Shown here piece after piece: positions 26,621 to 35,679 of a stretch of DNA of 64,000 bases; position 1 is the first letter of the stretch; each line of letters begins with the position of its first letter. The notes beneath the pieces were generated by a model. It was not told the origin of the DNA. It saw only the letters and a list, made by a program, of their open reading frames with translations, and ran no database searches. The translations under genes and the position numbers were made by a program. The stretch is from positions 1 to 64,000 of the forward strand of contig NZ_JABZEE010000053.1 in the NCBI RefSeq assembly GCF_013387495.1, in the 5' to 3' direction. This DNA comes from Streptomyces sp. PKU-EA00015. GTDB lineage: Bacteria > Actinomycetota > Actinomycetes > Streptomycetales > Streptomycetaceae.

Positions 26621-27556
26621 CGGCGGCACCTGACCCACACAATGCAATGTCGTCGACAATGGAGATATCCCCGGGCAGGTGGTCTCCGAACAGCGATGAC
26701 CCGCCTGTGACTTCACCCGGCGCCGCTGCTCCCCACCATCACGGTCGAGACAAAGGGTACGGGACGCTCGCGCTCAGCCCACTCACGCGCGCGTCCCGGA
26801 GGTGGGCCGACAGGGCGAGCATATCGGACGGGAGGGGCGGCTCGGTCATCCGACTCCCTGTCCTTGCGCCGCGTCAGGACGCGGGCGGCTCGTCGAAGCC
26901 GGCGAAGTAGGCCCCCGCCATGCCCTCGTCGCCGTGCCCGGCCGCGGCAGCGCACCAAGGCGCGCAGGCCGCGCTGCAAGGAAGACGCCGTCCGAGGCGA
27001 GTCAGCAAGCGCGAGGGCGCTCGCGCCCCCAGCCCGCTGGCCAAACAGCTCAGGGCCCGGCGCTCACAGCAGCGGGATCTGCGCGCAGGCCGCGCCTTGG
27101 CGGGGCCTCAGCCGGCGCGGGCAGGTCGAGGCCGGCCGCTTGGACCGGGTTCTGGCCGACCCGAAGCTGCAGGGGCGGGTGAGGCATGCCGGTGGTCGAA
27201 CGCCGCTGCCCCGTGAGCCGGCAGCAGGAGGACGGCGAGCGCGTGCGCGTGCGCGTTCAAGGCCAAGTGCCCCTGAGCGGCGATTGCTGGAACGGAAACG
27301 GATGCGACGTGTCATGCGCACGAACCGTAGGCCGCCCCACTGATACATCTTCAGCTGGTGAGTGGAATCTGTTCATAGGCGTGGGCTTGTGTGCTTCGTG
27401 GTTGTCGGCCGGAGAGCGATGACACTGGCTCGCCTGTCGGAGCCCTTTCCCGTCTGGCGGGCACCCGGGAAGAAAGTTCGACTGCTGCTCCCGCCTGGGG
27501 GGAGGTGAGGCTGATCGGCCTTCTATTGCAGGTCAGCGCGGTGTGGCGTGGTCTGC
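26621..27556. other. Gene-poor region with no supported gene
   Basis: More than 900 nt. Several frames stay open between 26800 and 27420 because the DNA is GC-rich, but their predicted proteins are low-complexity Arg/Ala-rich text without family resemblance. It probably consists of decayed DNA next to the relaxase remnant. Confidence 0.45.
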
Positions 27557-28083
27557 ATGATGGATATCGGGAAGATCACCGCCGGGCAGATGTATCGCTA
27601 CTACCTGCGCCAAGTCGTCGTGAGTGACGGCCTCCGTGCTGTCCGTACGCCGCTCGCGCAAGCCCAGGAGGAGGTCGGTGTCCCGGCGGGGCGATGGATG
27701 GGCAGGGGCCTTGCCGTCCTCGGTCTGGCGGCGCGTCGTCACCGAGGCGCAGCGGCGGAACCTCTTCGGCGAGGGCCGGCATCCGCACGCCGACCAGCTC
27801 GCTGCCGGGAAGCGGGCCGCGCGCCGGGCCGGGGCGCTCGGGCGCCGGGCGAAGGTCACCGGGTTCGCCGGTGCACGGTCTGGTCGCCGCGCGGTTCCGT
27901 CACTACGAGGCGCGTTCCGGGATGCCGCTGCTCCATGACCATCTCCTTCTGTCGGTCAAAGCCCAGCGTACGGACGGCACCTGGGGTTCGGTGCACACAG
28001 AAGCCTTGTACGAGAACGCGGTGGCCGCATCCGCGCTCTACAACGAGTTTCGTCCACGCTCTGGAGTGGCTGGACTCCAATAG
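27557..28083 (+). pseudogene. Decayed MobF-type (TrwC/TraA) conjugative relaxase
   Basis: Starting at ATG 27557, the text MMDIGKITAGQMYRYYLRQV and GVPAGRWMGRGLAVLG is the N-terminus of actinobacterial MobF relaxases. After frame changes the reading continues with LFGEGRHPHADQL, RAGALGRRAKVTGF and FRHYEARSGMPLLHDHLLL. The last segment includes the HxH metal-binding motif of the HUH relaxase. The frame then runs out at 28083, and the Tyr-rich start region and helicase half do not form one open frame. This is a remnant of an integrated conjugative plasmid or ICE. Confidence 0.8.
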
Positions 28084-28530
28084 ACGGTCGTTACAACCCG
28101 TGCCATGTGGGACCGGAAACCGCCAGCGTCTGCTTCGCAAACACACTGATCAAGTGGCGGGTGTTGACGTCCGGAGGCGCCGCGCGGCGATGGCTCTTCC
28201 TATCAGCCCTCAGAGGGACGCGTGAAGCAAAGCCGTCCGCCCGACGCCCGCGAGCGCCAACACCCACCAAGCCGTGGTGTGCTCCGAGGTCACGGGGCGC
28301 CACCGATCTCAATGGAGGCATGCGAGGCCCGGTCGACGTGAGATGTCCGCCCGGTGCCCACGCAGCACACCACGCTTGATCAAGTGGTGGTAGCCAGGGA
28401 GACGCCGATCGTCGCCAGTCTCCTAAAAGTACTTTCTGCCCTGGTTGGCGTAAGGCATCCGATCGGCGCCCACCTGGCCACCACCACTCGTTCGAACGGT
28501 GCCGATCGACTTCCCCCGGCGGGCCCGCTC
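28084..28530. other. Intergenic stretch, no gene seen
   Basis: About 450 nt between the relaxase remnant and the left terminal repeat at 28531. No supported gene. Confidence 0.4.
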
Positions 28531-28563
28531 CTAGATGATCGATTCCAAGGGGTCGGTGGTCAT
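28531..28563 (+). repeat. Left outer terminal inverted repeat
   Basis: 33 bp, inverted relative to 30332-30364 with one mismatch. The stop codon of the HEAT-repeat gene lies inside it. Confidence 0.9.
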
Positions 28564-29363
28564 TGCGGGTCGCGGGCTGCCTCCACTGCCTCCCGGACGT
28601 CCGAGTGCGGGTCATCGGCGAGGCCGTCCAGCAGTTCGGTGACCCCAGGGGTGGACCAACGGGCGACCGCCCACACCAGCTCCTCCCGCACCCCGGGGTC
28701 GGGGTGGGTGGCGAGGCGGCTCAACTGGGCGAGCGGCCCCCGCCGACGCATTCCGAACCAGTGCAGTGCCTCCCGCAGCGCGGCTGGGTCCCCGGGGTCA
28801 CCGGCTGCTGCGACCCGGGCGAGCAGCACCCTGGCGGGAGGCGGCGGACCATCCAGCGGATGCGGCAACCGCTCGCGCAGGCGTCGCGCCCCGTACCCGC
28901 CGCGCACGCGGCACCCGAAACAGGTGCAGGGGCGCACACCGTGTGCGTCCGGCAGGTACCGCCAGCCCGCCACCTGCGGCGCGGTGCGGAGCCGGTGCAC
29001 TTCACGCGGCCGGATCGCCCGGGGTATGAACACCTCCCACCCGCGCGGGTCCTCAAGTGCCGCGACCCGCCGCACTGCCTCTGACGCAGAAACGGTGGCC
29101 TGAGCGTCCCGCGCCCGGTCGGAATAGCGTCCGACGAGCACGTCCTGGGCGTCGTCGAGCCGCACGTGGACTGCCACAAGCCCGCCCCGACTGCCGAAAC
29201 GAGCCAGCTCGCGCAGCCATTGGTGGGTGAGGGTGTACGACGGCAGCACCGGGAAGCAGTAGACCCCGCGCGCGCTGCCCTGTCCGTGGCTGGCTGCCCG
29301 GATCCCGGACCGCCGGATGCGCGGCGCGTTCGCCGCTGAGGTCAAGTGCACGAACATCGCCAT
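28560..29363 (-). CDS. HEAT-repeat domain protein, function unknown
   Basis: 267 aa from ATG 29363 (ATG 29357 also possible). The N-terminal part (MFVHLTSAANAPRIRRSGIR, then GVYCFPV) vaguely resembles ADP-ribosyltransferase/KptA-like openings, but this is weak. A middle segment has a CTCFGCRVRGG cysteine pair. The C-terminal part holds two HEAT-like helical repeats (LATHPDPGVREELVWAVARW and GLADDPHSDVREAVEAA). Its stop lies within the left terminal repeat and its start is only 12 nt from the internal IS end. The last residues may therefore have been altered by the insertion. Confidence 0.7.
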   Translation of the reverse strand: MAMFVHLTSAANAPRIRRSGIRAASHGQGSARGVYCFPVLPSYTLTHQWLRELARFGSRGGLVAVHVRLDDAQDVLVGRYSDRARDAQATVSASEAVRRVAALEDPRGWEVFIPRAIRPREVHRLRTAPQVAGWRYLPDAHGVRPCTCFGCRVRGGYGARRLRERLPHPLDGPPPPARVLLARVAAAGDPGDPAALREALHWFGMRRRGPLAQLSRLATHPDPGVREELVWAVARWSTPGVTELLDGLADDPHSDVREAVEAARDPQ

Positions 29364-29374
29364 GACATGGGATA

Positions 29375-29400
29375 TTAGGTGACCGATTCCAAGACATCGG
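29375..29400 (+). repeat. Internal IS982 left end
   Basis: Shares CGATTCCAAG and most neighbouring bases with the outer repeats, in the same orientation as the left one. It lies 37 nt before the transposase start, where the left end of an IS982 element is expected. Confidence 0.65.
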
Positions 29401-29436
29401 CTGTGCGTATGGGACGAGGGCGTCCAACGTCGGTGT

Positions 29437-30342
29437 GTGAAGGCGGAGTTGGACACCCTCGCGACCGCACTCTACGTGAAGACCGACGACCTGCTGAAGG
29501 CGTCTCCGCATCTGGCGCCATGGCGGCCGGCCGTGGGGATCGCCCCGCAGCTCACCGACGCCGAGCTGGTCACACTGGCGATGATGCAGGCCATGCTCGG
29601 CTTCACCTCCGAGGCCAGGTGGCTTCGCCACGCCCGTTACCACCTGAGGCATCTCTTTCCGTACCTGCCAAGCAGCCCGGTTACAACAAGCGGCTGCGCA
29701 AGGCCGCCAACCTGCTCCGGCGAGTCACCCGGCTGCTCGCCACCGAGACCTCCGTATGGGGCGACGACGTGTGGATCGTGGACTCCACGCCAGTGGAATG
29801 CGGCCGCTCCCGCGAGACCGTCAAACGTCCCGACCTGGCCGGATGGGCCGAGTACGGGTACTGCGCCAGCCACAGCCGCTTCTGCTGGGGCCTGCGCCCG
29901 CACATGGTGTGCACCCTCCAGGGCCTGCCCGTCGCCTTCGCCCTGACCGGGGCCAAGGCCGACGAACCAGAGACCCTGCTGCACCTCCTCGCGGCCGAAC
30001 CCGGCCTGGTCGCCGCACGTCCTGCCCAGACGCTGATCGGCGACAAGAACTACTTCGGCCGGGGCTTCGAACACGAACTGGCCGAGCAGGACATCCGGTC
30101 CTGCGGCCAGCCCGCAAAGGCGAGCCGGAACGTCCCGGCTGTTCAAGCCCTTGCGACAGATCATCGAGTCGGTCAACGAGACCTTCAAGGGACAGCTCGA
30201 TCTCGAACAGCACCGAGGACGCACGCCCGGCGGTGTCGTCGCCCGCGTCATGCAGCGAATCCTCGCAATAACCGCCGCGATCTGGCACAACGACCACACA
30301 GGACAGCCCGTCCTGCGCTCACTGACCGCCTATGACCACTGA
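29437..30342 (+). pseudogene. IS982-family transposase, frameshifted
   Basis: All parts of an IS982 DDE transposase are present in order but in different frames. The frame from GTG 29437 gives LLTA-like start text and GFTSEARWLRHARYHLRHLF. After a shift near 29670 comes QPGYNKRLRKAANLLRRVTR, VWIVDSTPVECGRSR, YGYCASHSRFCWGL and TLIGDKNYFG. Two more shifts near 30090-30140 lead to RQIIESVNETFKGQLDLEQH and IWHNDHTGQPVLRSLTAYDH, ending at the right repeat. At least three frameshifts make it inactive unless recoded. Confidence 0.88.
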
Positions 30343-30364
30343 CCCCTTGGAATCGATCATCTAG
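30332..30364 (-). repeat. Right terminal inverted repeat of the IS982 element
   Basis: 33 bp, inverted copy of 28531-28563. It contains the transposase stop and also the stop of the minus-strand phosphatase gene (30357), so the element is inserted exactly at the 3' end of that gene. Confidence 0.9.
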
Positions 30365-32483
30365 AAGGGAATTGGGTTGACGTGCGGTTCGGCGGTTCGT
30401 CTGGGTTGGCCGGAGGTTGACGGGACTCGGGCTGGGGCCTGACGAGAAGCAGCGCCACGTCGTCGTGGACCATGGGTGGCAGCAATCGGCGGAGGAGGTG
30501 GTCGCAGATTTCCTCCAGCGGGAGGTGGGGGCTCCGTAGGGTCTGGGACAGCTGTTGCATGCCCTGGTCGAGGTCTTTGTCGCGGGTCTCGATGAGTCCA
30601 TCGGTGTACATCACCAGCAGGCTGTGCGGGGGCAGCGAAACACGTTCGTCGGTGAAGCCGCCCTGTCCGCCCGCCCCTAGCGCCGTGCCCGAGGGGCCTT
30701 CCAGGAAGGTGACCGTCCCCTGAGCGTCGGCCACGGCCGGCGGTGGATGGCCGGCCCTGGCGATCAGACAACTACTGGTAGCTGGGTCGTGGACGGCGTA
30801 GACGCAGGTCGCCATCGCGTTCTCGCCCAGGTCGGCCACGGTGGCGTCCAGGGAGTAGAGCAGCTGGGCCGGTGCGATGTCGCTGCGAGCCAGCGTTCGC
30901 ACAGTGGTGCGCAGCTGCCCCATGACGGCAGCGGCATGGATTCCGTGCCCCATCACGTCTCCTATGACCAGCCCTGTCCTGCCGCGCGGCAGCGCGATGA
31001 CATCGAACCAGTCCCCGCCGACCTCATGATCGCTGGCGGGCAGGTAGCGCCCGGTGAGCTCCAGCCCCGTCACTGTCGGCAACGAGGCGTTCATCAGGCT
31101 GCGCTGCAGGGTGAGCGCCGCATGTCGCTGGCTGGTGTACATACGTGCGTTGTCGATGTTCAGTGCCGCGCGGGCGACCAGCTCGTCGATGAGCACGATG
31201 TCCTGGTCGTCGAACGGCTCTCGGTCACGGGTACGCGTCACCAGCACCGCCCCCAGCGGACTGCCGCGTGCGAGCAGGGGGACCATGCGCGCCGAGCCCA
31301 CACGGGTGCGAAGGTAGTCACGCAACTGCTCGCTGCCCGGATCGGTGACCAGGGGGTCGATGTCGGTCAGGTAGAGGTTCAGGGGACACCCCTCGTCGAT
31401 GACCCGCTCGTACACCGAGCCAGGCGGGACCTGGTAGGTCTTGCCCACCGCCAGTTCCTCGGCCGGTGCGGCCGGATCGGTGTAGAGAACTGCCATACGA
31501 CGCGCCACGCCGTGAGCCGACGCGGCGGCCTGATCGGGGGCGAGCACCTTGTCCAGCAGGTGCACGTCGGCCGAGTCGGCAAGCTGGGGCACCAGGACCT
31601 GCACCACTTCCTCGGCGGTCTTCCGCAGGTCCAGGGTCGTTCCGATGCGCGTGCCGGCCTCGGCCAGGAGGGCGAAGCGCCGGCGCGCCTGCTCGGCCCG
31701 GACGTGGGCCTGCTGCCCTTCGGTGATGTCGATCAGGGAAGCGATCAGTCCCAGCGGTTGACCGGGGCCACCGAGCAGCGGGGCGTAGGAGCAGGACCAG
31801 GTCCGGTCGTGATCGGGGTCGGCGGGGGTGCGGCCGGCGCGGCGGAAGTCCACCACCGCCTCCCCCCGATCCAGTACCTGCCGCATCACCGTTTCCAGCT
31901 CGGCTGCATTGACCCCTGGCGCCACTTCGCCCACCCGCTTGCCGATGTGCTCGGCCGCGGGGATGCCGTTCATCCGCGCCAGGGCGTCGTTGACCCGCAG
32001 GTAACGCAAGTCGGGGCCGAGCATGGCCAGACCGATCGGGGACTGGGTGAACAGTCCCTCGAGTGCCGCCAGCGAATCCCGCATGTGCACCACGGCGGAG
32101 GTCTCGGCGGCGATGGCCAGGAGACCGGTCCGACCCTGCGCGTCCGCAGCCGGGCAGATCCACATCTCCATCTCCACGATGTGCCCGTCACGGTGCCGCA
32201 CCGGCAGGCACCCGAGCACGGCTTCGCCCACCTTGACCTTCCGCGTCAGCTCGTCGGCCAGCTCCCTGTTCGCCTCGGGCACCAGGATCGGCGTCCCGTA
32301 CCGGCCCAGCAGCTGCTCTGGTGCGTAGCCGAGCAGATCCTCGGCGGCGAGGGACCACTGCACGATGCGCCCTTCCGCATCGGCCCTCCACAGCGCGATC
32401 GGCAGCAGATCACGGAGCACCCCCGCGTACCCGACCGCCGGCTGGTCCGGCACATCACTCGTCGACGCGCGCGTGTCCACCAC
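30357..32483 (-). CDS. PAS-PAS-GAF-SpoIIE (PP2C) serine phosphatase
   Basis: 708 aa from GTG 32483. Two PAS domains (LLPIALWRADAEGRIVQWS and IGLAMLGPDLRYLRVNDALAR) are followed by a GAF domain at about residues 300-450 and a C-terminal PP2C/SpoIIE phosphatase (DHEVGGDWFDVIALP, GLVIGDVMGHG, LVMYTDGLIE, HDDVALLLV). Such proteins dephosphorylate anti-sigma antagonist proteins in partner-switching stress or development pathways, and are numerous in Streptomyces. The last three residues come from the IS repeat, so the native C-terminus is probably slightly shortened or altered. No partner genes are adjacent. Confidence 0.9.
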   Translation of the reverse strand: MVDTRASTSDVPDQPAVGYAGVLRDLLPIALWRADAEGRIVQWSLAAEDLLGYAPEQLLGRYGTPILVPEANRELADELTRKVKVGEAVLGCLPVRHRDGHIVEMEMWICPAADAQGRTGLLAIAAETSAVVHMRDSLAALEGLFTQSPIGLAMLGPDLRYLRVNDALARMNGIPAAEHIGKRVGEVAPGVNAAELETVMRQVLDRGEAVVDFRRAGRTPADPDHDRTWSCSYAPLLGGPGQPLGLIASLIDITEGQQAHVRAEQARRRFALLAEAGTRIGTTLDLRKTAEEVVQVLVPQLADSADVHLLDKVLAPDQAAASAHGVARRMAVLYTDPAAPAEELAVGKTYQVPPGSVYERVIDEGCPLNLYLTDIDPLVTDPGSEQLRDYLRTRVGSARMVPLLARGSPLGAVLVTRTRDREPFDDQDIVLIDELVARAALNIDNARMYTSQRHAALTLQRSLMNASLPTVTGLELTGRYLPASDHEVGGDWFDVIALPRGRTGLVIGDVMGHGIHAAAVMGQLRTTVRTLARSDIAPAQLLYSLDATVADLGENAMATCVYAVHDPATSSCLIARAGHPPPAVADAQGTVTFLEGPSGTALGAGGQGGFTDERVSLPPHSLLVMYTDGLIETRDKDLDQGMQQLSQTLRSPHLPLEEICDHLLRRLLPPMVHDDVALLLVRPQPESRQPPANPDEPPNRTSTQFPSR

Positions 32484-33365
32484 AGTGACCCATCCCCACG
32501 GCCATCGGTTCAGCACCCTCAGACGCAAGGTCCTCAGGCACAAGATCCTCAGAGGCAAACTGCTATCAACCAGGCTATCCGAGGCTTCCAGGAGGAAGGG
32601 CGGGCGCGGTCGGTGTCGTCGGTGTGGAGGGCTTGGCGCAGGGCGAGCATCTTCACCGGCAACAGCCGCGAGACCGACATCGCACCGGGCATGGACGACG
32701 AGAACCACTTCGCCCTGCTGGAGACCCTGGCCCAGGTCTGCAACACCCACGGGGTACGCCTGTGGCGCCAGTACCAGCCGCACCACACCGTCTGGTCCAG
32801 GCGACCGACTACGCCCCCGGCGACCCGATCCGGGACCACACCGGCACCCGGCGCCGCTTCGCCTCGCTGGAGCCGTACCCGCCCACCAGCGACCTCGCCC
32901 GGCGGCACCCCAAGGCGCGCCGCTACGTCTGCGCCGACGGCCACTCCATGCCCGCCCCCTCTGCCGGGTCCGTGTGGGACTCCGTGCACGGCCGGGGCAG
33001 CGGGCCGGGCGCGTTCCTGACCCCGCGGCTGAGAACGACCGGGGGGAGCGGCCGAGCTCAGAAGGCCGTTACCAAGGGTGGCGGGGGTCCTCGACAAGCG
33101 GGCGGCCGAGCCGCAGCTATGTGGGCGGTGACCAGCCAGGTCCAATGGTGCGTGACCTCAGGAGTACGGATCTTCGGGCGGGCCAGCCCAGAGTCTGCTT
33201 GGCCATCCGGAAGGTGTGCTCCAGGCCGAATCTGCGCGGGAGCGCCTGCCAGCGCTGCGCGGCGTACGCCGAGAGGGCTGCTTCGGCCGTGGTTGTCGTT
33301 ACGCGAAGTGACCCTAGCGGCACCCGCAGTTGTGTAGGGTTGAAGGAGGTTCTGAGGGGGCTCGC
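32484..33365. other. Decayed region with coding scraps
   Basis: No intact gene. Between 32640 and 32960 the plus strand has codon-biased text split over frames (for example GMDDENHFALLETLAQVCNT, then RRFASLEPYPPTSDLARRH) that I do not recognise. It is followed by a transposase remnant on the minus strand. Confidence 0.5.
33117..33323 (-). pseudogene. Transposase fragment
   Basis: A 68-aa frame reads LPRRFGLEHTFRMAKQTLGW, a segment typical of the catalytic C-terminal part of an IS4-like actinobacterial transposase family. It is cut off on both sides. Confidence 0.65.
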
Positions 33366-33815
33366 ATGTCCGAATTACTGACAGCCGCGGCTGTCATCGT
33401 GCCATTCGTCAGCTCTGCCGCGACGTCCTTCGCCGGCGCTGTCGTCGACTCAGCGCAGAGCAGGCTGGCGGACAGCGCGGTGGAGAGGGGGCGGGTGCTG
33501 CTGGGCAGAGTGCTGCACAGAGGTGCCGACGACCCGCCGCGGACCGAGCAGGACGCCGTCGCTGCCGCAACCATCGAGGAACTCTCACCGGACGACCGGG
33601 AGATCCTGGAAGGCGCGATCGGGGAATGGATGACCGACGGCGACGATCTGAGCGCCCGGTCCCTGCGGACGCAGATCGAAATCGCGCATCGCGAGTACCA
33701 TGCGGGCGACCGGATCCAGGTGACGTCGCACGGCGACGGCTCGCCGGCCATCGGGAAGCTGGACACGGCGAACTTCTACTTCAACCCCCGCCCGGACCAG
33801 GGCGGCAGTAGTTGA
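33366..33815 (+). CDS. Hypothetical protein with GDxSPAIG motif
   Basis: 149 aa. The N-terminus is mildly hydrophobic (LLTAAAVIVPFVSSAATSFAG), followed by charged helices and a C-terminal GDGSPAIGKLDTANFYF. I do not recognise the family. The next gene starts inside its stop (TTGA) and its product carries nearly the same GDNSPAIG motif, so the two proteins are probably functionally linked. N-terminal regions like this occur in multi-domain effector or conflict proteins, but no effector domain is visible here. Confidence 0.6.
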   Translation: MSELLTAAAVIVPFVSSAATSFAGAVVDSAQSRLADSAVERGRVLLGRVLHRGADDPPRTEQDAVAAATIEELSPDDREILEGAIGEWMTDGDDLSARSLRTQIEIAHREYHAGDRIQVTSHGDGSPAIGKLDTANFYFNPRPDQGGSS

Positions 33816-34549
33816 GGGCCGAGCCGCCGGCGCAGGGCGGCACCGTCACCTCCGGGGACAACTCACCGGCGATCGGCTTCGTCGGAAAGCTGTTTCTCAG
33901 CGTGTTCGTCGGTGATGTCGTCGAGTTCGCCGACAAGGCGAAACGCTGGGGCGGCTGGAACTGGCCGCCGTTCCTGCTGGTCGTCTCGCTCGGCAGCTAC
34001 GCCCTGATCAGCGCACCCGACGGGCCGCTGCGCCAGTTCCTGTGGGTCTACCTCGCCATCGGCGCCGCCGTCGGCCTGGCACTCGTGCGGCTGATCTCCC
34101 CCGCGGGCGAGAAGCGGGCCCGTCACTGGCGCGTCCTGATGTCGGCGACGGCAGTGATCTGCGCGGTCGCCGGCACGGTCGGCATGGACCATCTCGCGGA
34201 ACACGGCGAGATCGACGTCACGGGGCGGACCGGTATCACCGCCGGCACGGTCACGAACGGCTCCCAGCTGCGGCTCATCGTCGACAGCCCCGCCGACCGC
34301 TCACGGCTGCGGCTGACGCTCACGATCCGCGACGCGGCACGGTCGTCGCAGTTCTGCGCACCGGAGACCAGCTACTCCGCCCAGCTACGGGGCAACGCGA
34401 GCACTCGCGTCGAGAACGTGCAGAGCGGCCGGACGATCGAGTTCCCGCTGGGCGGCCTGCAGGGCGAGATCGACGTGCGGATCACTCTGCTGACCGACGA
34501 GGGGTGCTGGATGAACCTGCTCGTCGAGGACGCCGTACTTCACGACTGA
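33812..34549 (+). CDS. Membrane protein with two or three helices and GDxSPAIG motif
   Basis: 245 aa from TTG 33812, overlapping the preceding stop by 4 nt. After SGDNSPAIGFVGKLF there are three hydrophobic segments (FLLVVSLGSYALIS, FLWVYLAIGAAVGLALVRL and VLMSATAVICAVAGTV), then an apparently extracellular C-terminal domain of about 110 aa rich in beta strands with two cysteines. No family recognised. It is followed after 9 nt by the lipoprotein gene, so the three genes form an operon. Confidence 0.6.
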   Translation: MRAEPPAQGGTVTSGDNSPAIGFVGKLFLSVFVGDVVEFADKAKRWGGWNWPPFLLVVSLGSYALISAPDGPLRQFLWVYLAIGAAVGLALVRLISPAGEKRARHWRVLMSATAVICAVAGTVGMDHLAEHGEIDVTGRTGITAGTVTNGSQLRLIVDSPADRSRLRLTLTIRDAARSSQFCAPETSYSAQLRGNASTRVENVQSGRTIEFPLGGLQGEIDVRITLLTDEGCWMNLLVEDAVLHD

Positions 34550-34558
34550 GAGGACACC

Positions 34559-35467
34559 GTGGCTGCCACCTCAAGAACCGGGCGCTCGGCCCCCCGCCTG
34601 CCCGGCCGTTTGCTCGTGATCGCCGCCGCCGTGGCCTTGCTGGCGAACCTCGCCTCCTGCTCCTCGAAGAAGCCGAATCCGGAGTTCCTCGGCGTGAAGC
34701 GGATCACGGTCGCGATGCACAACGACCTGCCCGGTATCTCGTACTCCAAGGACTACGTCCGTTCGGGACTGGACTTCCTCATGCTCCAGCACGTCGAGGG
34801 GGAACTCGACGTCACGTTCAGCGATCCCGTCGACGTCTCGTCCGGCGACAGGGTCACCCAACTGCTTGAGCACAAGGCCGACATGACGATCGCCTCGTTC
34901 TCCATCACCGCCGACCGCATGGACCTGATCGACTTCGTGGGCCCCTATCTCAAGACCCGGCAGGGATTCCTCGTCGGCCCGGAGGGCGCCGACGTCGAGC
35001 AGTTGGAGGATCTGAGCGGCACCAGGATCTGCACCTGGCAGGGAACCACCTCGCAGGAAGCGCTGGACGGCATCAGGGAGACGTCCGGGGCGGAGCCAGT
35101 CATCCTCACCGACGCGTCGGATTGCTTCGAGCAGCTCCTCACCGGCCAGGTGATGGCCGTCTCGACCGACCAGGCCATCCTGTACGGCTTCGCCCGGCAC
35201 TACGAGAAGGAGGGCCTGCGCGTGGTACCGGACGTGACGATAGGAGCACCGCAGTACTACGGGATCGGGCTGCCGAAGGGGCATCCGGCGGATTGCCGCA
35301 AACTCGAGGCCTGGCTCAAGAAGCACGTGGGCACCAGCACCTGGATCAGGGACGTCGAGACGTCCCTGCCCGCCCTGACTGAGGAGAACCGGGCCTGGAT
35401 CAGCAGCCACAAGCCGAGCCCCGAAGAGATCAAGGCACGGTCGTGTCGCGACAGCATCAGCCCCTGA
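34559..35467 (+). CDS. Family 3 extracellular solute-binding lipoprotein
   Basis: 302 aa from GTG 34559. The signal segment LLVIAAAVALLANLASC ends in an LASC lipobox, so it should be anchored outside the membrane. The mature part follows the bacterial solute-binding protein family 3 pattern (RITVAMHNDLPGISY, ADMTIASFSITADRMDLIDFVGPY, LSGTRICTWQGTTS, AVSTDQAILYGFA). Such proteins bind amino acids for ABC import. No permease or ATPase gene is present; the partner genes are two unknown proteins, so a sensing role is more likely than transport. Confidence 0.82.
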   Translation: MAATSRTGRSAPRLPGRLLVIAAAVALLANLASCSSKKPNPEFLGVKRITVAMHNDLPGISYSKDYVRSGLDFLMLQHVEGELDVTFSDPVDVSSGDRVTQLLEHKADMTIASFSITADRMDLIDFVGPYLKTRQGFLVGPEGADVEQLEDLSGTRICTWQGTTSQEALDGIRETSGAEPVILTDASDCFEQLLTGQVMAVSTDQAILYGFARHYEKEGLRVVPDVTIGAPQYYGIGLPKGHPADCRKLEAWLKKHVGTSTWIRDVETSLPALTEENRAWISSHKPSPEEIKARSCRDSISP

Positions 35468-35653
35468 CCCCCGTGCTCCGCCCGGCGGCCCCGTACCTGC
35501 CCGGGTACGCCGGCAGGCACGGCGGCGTCAGCAATCAGTAAACCGACCACCGGTCCATTCGCGCGGGGAAGGACCACGCGCCTGGTCGCGGCACTCTTCG
35601 ACGGCGACTGGACGGACGAGACCGCCGCTCCCGCCGCAGCCCCCCGGACGCCT

Positions 35654-35671
35654 TGGTAACAAGTGTTACCA
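35654..35671. promoter_or_regulatory. Palindromic operator of the toxin-antitoxin operon
   Basis: TGGTAAC-AAGT-GTTACCA is an 18-nt perfect inverted repeat with a 4-nt centre. It ends 9 nt before the antitoxin ATG at 35680. Ribbon-helix-helix antitoxins usually bind such sites upstream of their own gene, so autorepression is inferred. Confidence 0.7.
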
Positions 35672-35679
35672 TGCGTGGT

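Larger units (their letters stand above)
28531..30364. mobile_element. 1.83-kb segment bounded by 33-bp inverted repeats, containing a degenerate IS982 element and a HEAT-repeat gene
   Basis: The sequences at 28531-28563 and 30332-30364 are inverted copies matching at 32 of 33 positions, both beginning CTAGATGATCGATTCCAAGG. The right copy overlaps the end of an IS982-family transposase. A weaker internal copy of the same end stands at 29375-29400, directly before the transposase, giving a normal IS of about 1 kb. The outer left repeat therefore encloses an extra gene. Either a second IS copy decayed to one end, or the element carries a passenger gene. No flanking target duplication was seen. 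Confidence 0.7.

Noticed and set aside
26864..27343. Overlapping open frames of 80-160 codons on both strands
   Set aside because: Arg/Ala/Pro-rich with no family match, no credible ribosome site and no consistent codon bias.
28531..30364. Interpretation as a composite transposon with two complete IS982 copies
   Set aside because: Only one transposase, itself broken, is present; the left side has just a terminal repeat.
32640..32960. Possible gene piece downstream of the phosphatase start
   Set aside because: Looks coding in pieces but changes frame and cannot be matched to any family, so only recorded as a decayed region.
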